From: Bacteriovoracaceae bacterium
GTDB lineage: Bacteria > Bdellovibrionota > Bacteriovoracia > Bacteriovoracales > Bacteriovoracaceae
Direction: 5' to 3'
Assembly (NCBI GenBank): GCA_023954595.1
Contig: JAGSHJ010000093.1
Coordinates: forward strand, 1 to 9,424
Length of the DNA stretch: 9,424 nt
Shown one piece after another: positions 1 to 5,420 of the stretch. The translations under genes and the position numbers were made by a program. Under the pieces are notes generated by a model that was given only the letters and a program-made list of their open reading frames with translations, searched no databases and was not told where the DNA came from. Within the stretch, counting starts at the first letter, position 1. Each line of letters starts with the position of its first letter.

Positions 1-1152
1 AATTGGATTCCAGACGAAACAAGACTTCAAAGACACATCAACGGGGCAATCGTTTATAATATTGTTAAGTATTACGAGGCAACCGATGATCACGAATTCA
101 TGCATTACTATGGAATTGAAATCGTCTTTGAGATTGTGAAGTTTTGGATTTCGGCAGTTAAGTTGTGTTCCCACTCAAAGCGCTACGAACTCTGTCATGT
201 TGTAGGGCCTGACGAGTTTCATACAAGGTATCCAGATCGAAGTGAACCTGGATTAGATAACAATGCTTATACAAACTTTCTGGCATCTTGGTCTATTAAA
301 AAAGCTCTTCAAATATTTGAGGCACAAAGTGAAACAAGACAGGGAGAGCTGCTAGAGGAACTAGGTCTAACGATAGATGATCTGTCCCAATGGGCCAAGG
401 TTGGACAAAATATGCTTATTCCCTTCCACGGGGAAGGTATTATTTCCCAGTTTAGTGGATATGAAACTTTGCAAGAGTTTCCATGGGAGCAGTATCGGCA
501 AAAGTATGGAAACCTGCAAAGACTTGATCGAATTCTTGAGGCCCAAGGCGATGACGTCAATAAATACATGGTAAACAAGCAGGCAGATGTATTGATGCTT
601 TTTTATTTATTTTCTACTGAAGAGCTTACTGAACAATTTGATTATCTAAATTATGTATTCGAACCGGAATGGATCCCCAAAAATATTCATTATTATCTAG
701 GACAAAGTTCCAATGGATCGTCTTTGAGTAGAGTCGCTCATGCATGGGTGTTGGCAAGGCTTGATCGTGAAAAATCATGGAAGTTATTTCAAGAGGCATT
801 ATCCTCTGATCTTATGGATACTCAACAAGGTACTACTAGTGAAGGGATTCACCTAGGTGCAATGGCCGGTACTGTAGATATTGTTCAAAGATGCTTTGTA
901 GGAATAGAGATCAGGCGTGATGTTCTCTGGTTTAACCCTCTTTTGCCACGGGAACTTGGCGTTTTGCAGTTTAGGATGAGATATCGGGGACATATGCTCA
1001 AAGTGAAGGTTGATCACGAATGCCTTTGGGTGGATGTAGAAAGAAGCTGGATTCCTAACGGGAAAATTGGTTTCAAAGACCAAGTCTATGAATTTAGGCA
1101 AGGTGACTCGTTTGAGTTTGGTCTATGTCAAAAAGGAAAACCCCTTCATTGA
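1..1152 (+). CDS. GH65 glycoside phosphorylase/hydrolase, C-terminal part (5' end outside window)
   Basis: The reading frame is open from base 1 to the TGA at 1150-1152, so the first Met at 100 is internal and the N-terminal half lies upstream. Family GH65 enzymes (maltose, trehalose and kojibiose phosphorylases and relatives) cleave alpha-glucosides in the cytoplasm, mostly by inverting phosphorolysis. Visible family blocks are LQRHINGAIVYNIVKYYEAT (nt 25-84), GPDEFH (nt 205-222), whose Glu at 214-216 matches the family's general acid, NNAYTNF, and GTTSEGIHLGAMAGT (nt 829-873), the phosphate and sugar site region. The beta-sandwich tail follows, with LWFNPLLP and RMRYRGH. The stretch YPDRSEPGL between GPDEFH and NNAYTN, together with the LQRH block, resembles the GH65 clade often linked or fused to a HAD beta-phosphoglucomutase. 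Whether a HAD domain precedes it here cannot be seen. About 383 codons are present, roughly half the usual length. Substrate is not assignable. No disruption is visible. Confidence 0.9.
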   Translation, partial: NWIPDETRLQRHINGAIVYNIVKYYEATDDHEFMHYYGIEIVFEIVKFWISAVKLCSHSKRYELCHVVGPDEFHTRYPDRSEPGLDNNAYTNFLASWSIKKALQIFEAQSETRQGELLEELGLTIDDLSQWAKVGQNMLIPFHGEGIISQFSGYETLQEFPWEQYRQKYGNLQRLDRILEAQGDDVNKYMVNKQADVLMLFYLFSTEELTEQFDYLNYVFEPEWIPKNIHYYLGQSSNGSSLSRVAHAWVLARLDREKSWKLFQEALSSDLMDTQQGTTSEGIHLGAMAGTVDIVQRCFVGIEIRRDVLWFNPLLPRELGVLQFRMRYRGHMLKVKVDHECLWVDVERSWIPNGKIGFKDQVYEFRQGDSFEFGLCQKGKPLH

Positions 1153-1168
1153 AATTTCTTCAACACAA

Positions 1169-1178
1169 CTTGTACAAG
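1169..1178. repeat. Perfect 10-bp palindrome between GH65 and phosphoesterase genes
   Basis: CTTGTACAAG is a perfect palindrome in the 62-base gap, 36 bases before the next start codon. It could be half of an operator or simply chance; no second copy was noticed nearby. Confidence 0.25.
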
Positions 1179-1214
1179 GCTTGTATGATCTTCAATATGC
1201 GCTAAATTACTGAC

Positions 1215-2456
1215 ATGAAAAACGATGTTCAAAAGTCCGATCGGGCATTTATTATTGTAAGTGATATTGAAATGAGCTGTGGTGGGGAAGTCGATGACTT
1301 TGTTCACACAAGCTATTTAAGTGAGTTCATATCTCAGTACAATGAGGCCCGTTACAGCAATATTGAAGTCGATCTTGTCTTTAATGGGGACACCTTTGAT
1401 TTTCTAAAAACACAAATAGATAGCCCCACACCACATCTAATTGACGAGGCCATGGCCTTGGAGAAACTGGCAAAAATTGAATCAGCTCATGCTGAGTTCT
1501 TCAAAGCACTAGAATCTTTTGTAAAGCATGATGGACCTGCAAGGCGAGTGCACTTTATAGTAGGTAACCACGACCAAGAGATCTTGTTTCCAAAAGTTCA
1601 AGATCGTATTGTTGCCCTGTGTGGCAATAGTGGGCAAATCTTTTTTCCTGGTTTTGAAATGCGCGCCGGTGACTTACTCATTGAACATGGGTCTCAAAAA
1701 GATCAACTTTTTGAAGTACCTCCACAAAAGCCTTTTTTAAACTTTAATGGAAAGAAAATTTTAAACCTTCCATGGACCAGTGTAACCATTATCAACACAC
1801 TTATCCCATATCGTAGTGAGTTTCATGCGCTAGATCGAATTAAGCCTAAGATGGAAGTCTTTGAAAGAGTTCCTGAACTAAAAGAGTGGATGCTTGGAAG
1901 GCTATGGAACTATTGGACCAATGACTATTTAAAAGACTATGTTAAAAGCTCAGACCCTTTAAAGAAGATAAGCTGGAGCATGATTAAGGAAGCATTTAAG
2001 AGAAGTTTGTTCTTTAACCCTGATGTTGAAGTTGGTGAGGCCTTCGCCAAAAAATTAGAACACGAAGAGCACGTCAAGGTTACTGTTGTTGGCCACGTTC
2101 ATGACCCAAAGATCTTCTGTAACGGAAATCGTAAGGTGATACAGGCCGGCTGCTTTAGAGACGAATTTATGTTGGAAGATAATGGCCAGAACTATGTACC
2201 TATAGCTAAAAGCTACACAGAAGTTTTATTTAAAAACAATAAAACCATTTCAAGTAATCTTGTAGAAGTGTCAGGCCCTGAAATTGAGAAGTGGCGTCAC
2301 CCAAAACCTCTTGAAGAATATAGAAAGATCTTACAAGAGAAGATCAGCGTCGAGAAAGCTCAAAAAGCTGAGGAGCAGTTAGGTGCTAAGGCCCTAGAGA
2401 CACCATCGGCCTTGGCAAGAGCCACTAAAAAGTATCAAGAGACCTTTAGTAACTAA
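1215..2456 (+). CDS. Calcineurin-like metallophosphoesterase
   Basis: The 413-residue protein carries the dimetal phosphoesterase signature in order: SDIE (residues 16-19), GDTFD (58-62), GNHD (117-120), IEHG with His158, and GHVH (293-296). These blocks bind two metal ions and hydrolyse phosphate mono- or diesters; the substrate here is not predictable. The first block normally reads D-x-H but here is D-I-E, so a usual metal-ligand His is replaced by Glu19. A helical insert (about 165-285) sits between the fourth and fifth blocks, and a Lys/Glu-rich helical tail follows residue 355. There is no signal peptide or obvious membrane segment, so it is probably cytoplasmic. ATG 1215 is the first usual start after the in-frame TAA at 1203-1205. 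It has no clear Shine-Dalgarno sequence, so translation may be weak or leaderless. It follows the GH65 gene by 62 bases and converges on the next gene. Confidence 0.88.
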   Translation: MKNDVQKSDRAFIIVSDIEMSCGGEVDDFVHTSYLSEFISQYNEARYSNIEVDLVFNGDTFDFLKTQIDSPTPHLIDEAMALEKLAKIESAHAEFFKALESFVKHDGPARRVHFIVGNHDQEILFPKVQDRIVALCGNSGQIFFPGFEMRAGDLLIEHGSQKDQLFEVPPQKPFLNFNGKKILNLPWTSVTIINTLIPYRSEFHALDRIKPKMEVFERVPELKEWMLGRLWNYWTNDYLKDYVKSSDPLKKISWSMIKEAFKRSLFFNPDVEVGEAFAKKLEHEEHVKVTVVGHVHDPKIFCNGNRKVIQAGCFRDEFMLEDNGQNYVPIAKSYTEVLFKNNKTISSNLVEVSGPEIEKWRHPKPLEEYRKILQEKISVEKAQKAEEQLGAKALETPSALARATKKYQETFSN

Positions 2457-2457
2457 T

Positions 2458-3117
2458 TTACTCTGCAAGTCTCTGTTCTCTAATTGCTATTATATTGTCT
2501 TTTAAAGAATTAATAAGACTCTTATCAACTCCGGCAATTGCTTCAAGTTGTTTTGAAGACTTAAATTCGCCTAAGTTTTCTCTCGCAGCCACTATATCTT
2601 TAGCACTGTCTTGATCAAAGCCTAGAAATTCAAAGTCTTGTTGACTCATTCTATTTACATCCGCCATAGTTGTGCAGACTTGCAGTCCTGGGATTTGTTT
2701 TTCTTCGCTTTCCATTTCGCCTTTTTTAGTCTGTGCACTTACTTGTCCCTCTGTAATCCTAAAACGTCCTATGTCACCCATAAGTTTAGGCTTCATGAGC
2801 TTTCTACCTATTTCAACCATATGAGTGTCGCTTTTATCTCGTTGCTGCTGCTGCTTGAGTCTCTCAACCTCTTTTTGTAACTCGCTAACTTGTTTTTGTA
2901 GCTTGTCTACTTGGGCCGGGTCTACTTGTTCCTGTCTTTGTTGTGCGACTGGGCGCTGGTCAAATCTAGAGGGAGTTTGAGCTGTATTGTCTTGCTTTCT
3001 TAAACTCTCTCTGAGTATTACATCTTCAATTACATAGACATCAGTCTTGTCCTCTTGTGCCCATAAATGGGTTGGAAACGTTAAAATAAGAAGGATGGCC
3101 ATAGAAATATATTTCAT
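2458..3117 (-). CDS. Exported coiled-coil protein with ComEA-like helix-hairpin-helix domain
   Basis: The 219-residue protein starts with a signal peptide (Lys2, hydrophobic 5-18, likely cleavage after LWA at residue 20). A Gln-rich segment (about 45-65) is followed by a heptad-like coiled coil (about 66-94, LQKQVSELQKEVERLKQQQQ). The C-terminal part (about 152-212) resembles the tandem helix-hairpin-helix domain of ComEA: VNRMSQQDFEFLGFD, then AKDIVAARENLGEFKS, then LEAIAGVDKSLINSLKDNI. In ComEA this fold binds incoming DNA in the periplasm, but similar domains also serve in protein contacts, so a DNA role is only inferred. A single Cys (148) lies just before the domain. GAGGA at 3125-3129 (read on the minus strand) is a good ribosome binding site seven bases before ATG. 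The stop lies one base from that of the phosphoesterase gene, leaving no room for a separate terminator. I do not recognise a named family for the whole protein. Confidence 0.82.
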   Translation of the reverse strand: MKYISMAILLILTFPTHLWAQEDKTDVYVIEDVILRESLRKQDNTAQTPSRFDQRPVAQQRQEQVDPAQVDKLQKQVSELQKEVERLKQQQQRDKSDTHMVEIGRKLMKPKLMGDIGRFRITEGQVSAQTKKGEMESEEKQIPGLQVCTTMADVNRMSQQDFEFLGFDQDSAKDIVAARENLGEFKSSKQLEAIAGVDKSLINSLKDNIIAIREQRLAE

Positions 3118-3179
3118 AATTTAGTCCTCAAATGGGTTAAACTAGTCAGTAATTAAAGCAGGCCTTGTGCCAAAGTGGG

Positions 3180-3203
3180 AGTCTCTCCCTTTCAGGAGAG
3201 ACT
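3180..3203 (-). terminator. Hairpin between the two minus-strand exported-protein genes
   Basis: AGTCTCTCC (3180-3188) pairs perfectly with GGAGAGACT (3195-3203) around a six-base loop. It begins seven bases after the stop of the 328-residue gene, where a terminator or mRNA-stabilising hairpin would sit. On the minus strand it lacks a U-run after the stem (CCCACTTTGG follows). The T-rich side lies on the plus strand. It may be an attenuator or a processing element rather than a full intrinsic terminator. Confidence 0.5.
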
Positions 3204-3210
3204 TTATTAG

Positions 3211-4197
3211 TTATATATTAAAGTTTATCAACTCTACGCGATCCCCAGATTCTTCATCAATTTCAAGAATCAGGCCGACACCTGGTTTGTAATACTTGCT
3301 CTCAATTGCATCTGGTTCTAGGGGAGTGAAGTCTTTTGTTTTAAGGCAATTTCCGGTACAAGTTGCAGCTGGAGTGCTCTCACTAGAAGTAAGGGATAAA
3401 ACCTTTCCCATGTCTTCGGCCTCTCTAAAAGCAAACTCTTGTCTATAGAAGTCTCCGACCATAGGGTTGGCCTTCATAAGAATTCCTGGCTGTGCTCCAT
3501 CTCTTCCGGCCTTCCAAGATCCTGACAAGGCCACAAGTTCACCATCCTCAAATTCTTTACTTAATTCACCAAAATACCAAACGTTTCCATCTACATCCTG
3601 GCAGTAGTAGTCTCGTGTATCCTCTGTTACTTCGCCATCTTCAGTCTCAAGATCACGTACAACGGCACACTCAACCCCTAAAATTTCTATTTTCTCATTG
3701 GTCACCTCCACAGTTATGATCACGTCATCGCCTTCTTTGTAAGTCCAGCTTCTACCTTGCACTAATGGAAAGTATGGATTGGGTGCGACTGCGCCACCTA
3801 TGTCATCTGGATCAACAAAGTTGTCTGGATCAATCACAGGACTGTAGGGAGCTTCCCCAAGTTTGCTGCATATTTTGACTCTCTTTTCCAGAATCTCATA
3901 GCATGTCTTATTTTCTTCTATGGCCTCCACCTTGGCAGAGGCAATACATTGGCTTCTTTCTGTGTATGTTGTCTCATTTTTACAGATACCAATTTCTGTC
4001 CACAGATCAGATCTTACCTCGGCCAAACAAGCAACGAGACCTGCCTTGGCCTGCTTGGTGCAAAGCCCTTTCTTTATAGGTTTACTTGGTTTTGAAGGCT
4101 TACCAGGATCCTTTGGATCGGCCGGTTTGTACTGGGCAAAGACACTGGAAGTCCCAATCATGGACACCATAATAAACAGTTTTAATAACACATTCAT
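3211..4197 (-). CDS. Exported two-part protein with six-cysteine N-terminal region, unknown function
   Basis: The 328-residue protein has a clear signal peptide (hydrophobic 3-20, likely cleavage after VFA at residue 21). A Pro/Lys/Asp-rich linker follows (about 23-43, with repeated KPSKP). A helical region then holds six cysteines (46, 57, 72, 84, 99, 110), which suggests up to three disulfides in the periplasm or outside. A second Pro/Asp-rich linker (about 115-139) leads to a C-terminal beta-rich domain opening with NPYFPLVQGRSWTY (140-153). Such an opening is common in secreted proteins whose first strand reads YFPL-x-x-G-x-x-W-x-Y. A CTGNC pair sits near residue 290. AGGAGT (minus strand of 4203-4208) is a good ribosome binding site five bases before the ATG. 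It is divergent from the PEBP gene and may be co-transcribed with the downstream HhH gene, subject to the hairpin between them. I recognise no named family or enzymatic motif. Confidence 0.8.
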   Translation of the reverse strand: MNVLLKLFIMVSMIGTSSVFAQYKPADPKDPGKPSKPSKPIKKGLCTKQAKAGLVACLAEVRSDLWTEIGICKNETTYTERSQCIASAKVEAIEENKTCYEILEKRVKICSKLGEAPYSPVIDPDNFVDPDDIGGAVAPNPYFPLVQGRSWTYKEGDDVIITVEVTNEKIEILGVECAVVRDLETEDGEVTEDTRDYYCQDVDGNVWYFGELSKEFEDGELVALSGSWKAGRDGAQPGILMKANPMVGDFYRQEFAFREAEDMGKVLSLTSSESTPAATCTGNCLKTKDFTPLEPDAIESKYYKPGVGLILEIDEESGDRVELINFNI

Positions 4198-4324
4198 TTT
4201 CTACTCCTAGGTTAAAGAAATTCATTGAACCGAACAGTTACAATCGGGGTGCCATGACTTGATGGGCCAGATGGAAAAAGAATTGCACAAATTAACATGA
4301 AGAGCGTTATGAAGGAGAGTTGCT

Positions 4325-4795
4325 ATGAAACTATATTCCCCTGCCTTTAAAGATTGTGAAGTTATGCCAGTAAAATACACCTGTGAGGGTGAGAACATTT
4401 CCCCACCATTGAGATGGAAGGATCTACCCAAAGGAACTAAAACACTGGCCCTTGTAGTTGAAGATCCAGATGCGCCAGATCCTAAGGCACCAAAAACAAC
4501 CTGGGATCACTGGGTAGTTTATAACGTTCCAAGTGATATCAATGAACTCAGGGAAGATTACGGTGACCTGCCTGTTGGATCTCATCAAGGGATTAATAGT
4601 TGGAAAAAAATAGGCTATGGCGGTCCATGCCCACCAATAGGAAAACACAGATATATTTTTAAAATGTACGCACTTGATGACTATTTAGAAGACCTTGGAA
4701 AACCAAGTAAGCTCAGGCTACTTAAGGCAATTGAAGGGCACGTCCTTGCTCAAGCACAGCTGACTGGGCTTTATGAAAAGAAAGCTGCTGCTTAA
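4325..4795 (+). CDS. YbhB/YbcL family PEBP-like protein (Raf kinase inhibitor-like)
   Basis: The 156-residue protein matches bacterial phosphatidylethanolamine-binding-protein homologues in length and motifs: YTCEGENISPPLRW (18-31), the ligand-pocket block VVEDPDAPD (44-52), WDHWVVYNVP (60-69), and GYGGPCPPIGKHRYIFKMYA (98-117), which contains the conserved PP-x-G-x-HRY element. A C-terminal helix carries HVLAQAQLTGLYEK. The family binds small anionic or phospholipid-like ligands. Bacterial members are of poorly known function and no enzymatic role is assumed. There is no signal peptide, so it is probably cytoplasmic. AAGGAG (4312-4317) lies seven bases before ATG 4325. The gene heads a plus-strand group with the next two small genes, with gaps of 46 and 72 bases, and is divergent from the 328-residue exported protein. 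It is complete and ordinary. Confidence 0.93.
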   Translation: MKLYSPAFKDCEVMPVKYTCEGENISPPLRWKDLPKGTKTLALVVEDPDAPDPKAPKTTWDHWVVYNVPSDINELREDYGDLPVGSHQGINSWKKIGYGGPCPPIGKHRYIFKMYALDDYLEDLGKPSKLRLLKAIEGHVLAQAQLTGLYEKKAAA

Positions 4796-4830
4796 GCTTT
4801 GGAGAGTTAATTGCAATTTATATAGCAACC

Positions 4831-4836
4831 AGGAGG
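4831..4836 (+). promoter_or_regulatory. Ribosome binding site deciding the start of the 56-residue protein
   Basis: AGGAGG ends five bases before ATG 4842. The same frame is open back to an ATG at 4773 inside the PEBP gene, but that start has no such site, so 4842 is chosen. Confidence 0.8.
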
Positions 4837-4841
4837 TTTTT

Positions 4842-5012
4842 ATGGCCGAAGAAAATAGAAAGGCTAAATCCGGAAAATTTAAAGAAGGAGCAAATCGCTT
4901 GCGAAACTTCTTTAATAGAGGAAAGAAAAGTAGACGTCCTATAAAAGACCAAGAAGTTTCTCAAAGAGGAAACGTTCAAAATCTTGATGAGGATGAATAC
5001 TCCACAAGGTAG
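4842..5012 (+). CDS. Small charged protein of 56 residues, unknown function
   Basis: This short gene has a perfect AGGAGG ribosome binding site five bases upstream. It codes for a highly charged protein: a basic first part (KAKSGKFKEG, NRLRNFFNRGKKSRR, residues 7-32) and an acidic end (NLDEDEY, 48-54). There is no signal peptide, membrane segment or cysteine. The segment around residues 11-31 could form a basic amphipathic helix and might bind nucleic acid or membrane surfaces, but that is inference. Its place between a PEBP-like gene and a KGG-repeat gene, with similar strong ribosome binding sites, suggests co-expression, perhaps under stress or in stationary phase. I do not recognise a family. 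Small size leaves some doubt, but the start site and the neighbours on the same strand support a real gene. Confidence 0.7.
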   Translation: MAEENRKAKSGKFKEGANRLRNFFNRGKKSRRPIKDQEVSQRGNVQNLDEDEYSTR

Positions 5013-5048
5013 AGAGGTTTTTGTGGTCGTTGAATTGCAGTAAGTGTT

Positions 5049-5064
5049 GATTCAAGGATGAATC
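5049..5064 (+). repeat. Perfect inverted repeat just upstream of the KGG gene
   Basis: GATTCA and TGAATC (5049-5054 and 5059-5064) flank a four-base AGGA centre, and an A-rich run follows. The repeat ends ten bases before the AAGGAGG site. It could be an operator or a small leader hairpin affecting translation of the KGG protein; chance is possible for a 6-bp arm. Confidence 0.35.
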
Positions 5065-5084
5065 TTAAAAAACAAGGAGGATGT

Positions 5085-5267
5085 ATGGCAATCAAGGACA
5101 GAGGATTCGCATCGATGGATCCAGCAAAACAGAGAGAAATCGCCAGTAAAGGCGGCAAGGCAAGCCCAAAAAACTTTAAAAATCGACCAGAGGCCGAGCT
5201 TAAAGAAATCGCAAGAAAGGGTGGACGTGCAAGCCATAGAGGTCGCTCAAATAGCACCCGAGATTAA
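5085..5267 (+). CDS. KGG-repeat stress-type small protein (con-10/GsiB-like)
   Basis: The 60-residue hydrophilic protein opens with RGFASMDPAKQREIASKGGK (6-25), a hallmark of the KGG repeat family (con-10 of Neurospora, GsiB of Bacillus, YmdF/YciG-like proteins of enterobacteria). A second, diverged copy, RPEAELKEIARKGGRAS, spans 34-50 with a 23-residue period. Family members are small, unstructured, and induced by general stress, starvation or desiccation; the molecular role is unclear. A basic tail (HRGRSNSTRD) ends the protein. ATG 5085 is chosen because AAGGAGG (5074-5080) sits four bases before it. An upstream in-frame ATG at 5058 would add nine residues but has poor spacing and falls in the inverted repeat. 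It is likely co-transcribed with the 56-residue gene and perhaps the PEBP gene. A hairpin follows at 5284-5308. Confidence 0.9.
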   Translation: MAIKDRGFASMDPAKQREIASKGGKASPKNFKNRPEAELKEIARKGGRASHRGRSNSTRD

Positions 5268-5283
5268 GAAATTATTCCTAAAA

Positions 5284-5308
5284 TACCGGTCTTGTTCAGA
5301 GGCCGGTA
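5284..5308 (+). terminator. Possible terminator hairpin after the KGG gene
   Basis: TACCGGTC (5284-5291) pairs with GGCCGGTA (5301-5308), with one G-U pair and a nine-base loop, 16 bases after the KGG stop. The base run after the stem on the plus strand (CCTAAGTATC) is not U-rich, so it is a weak or factor-dependent terminator at best. Confidence 0.45.
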
Positions 5309-5406
5309 CCTAAGTATCAGTAATTACACACCTTAAACGATTGTAAATGTTTCACACTGGTTTCATCAAAATGACTTGCTGTGTTAATTTTAATGTCTAA
5401 ACGAAT

Positions 5407-5411
5407 AAAGG
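5407..5411 (+). promoter_or_regulatory. Ribosome binding site deciding the start of the S41 gene
   Basis: AAAGG lies nine bases before ATG 5421 but directly abuts an earlier in-frame ATG at 5412. Spacing and the signal-peptide layout favour 5421. Confidence 0.65.
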
Positions 5412-5420
5412 ATGTGTTGT

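Noticed and set aside
853..1101. 82-codon minus-strand frame inside the GH65 gene
   Set aside because: It lies entirely opposite a well-conserved GH65 domain and has no recognisable motif.
3920..4210. 96-codon plus-strand frame opposite the exported six-cysteine protein
   Set aside because: The minus-strand gene has a signal peptide, a good ribosome binding site and ordered cysteines; the plus frame has none of these.
4222..4431. 69-codon minus-strand frame across the divergent intergenic region
   Set aside because: It overlaps the start of the clear PEBP gene and has no family features; it would also occupy the region where the divergent promoters must lie.
4773..4841. Upstream extension of the 56-residue protein into the PEBP gene
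   Set aside because: There is no ribosome binding site at 4773, whereas AGGAGG precedes 4842.
4976..5257. 93-codon minus-strand frame with a repeated hydrophobic pattern
   Set aside because: It is the antisense of the KGG gene; the apparent repeat mirrors the two KGG units, and the plus strand has strong ribosome binding sites and a known family.
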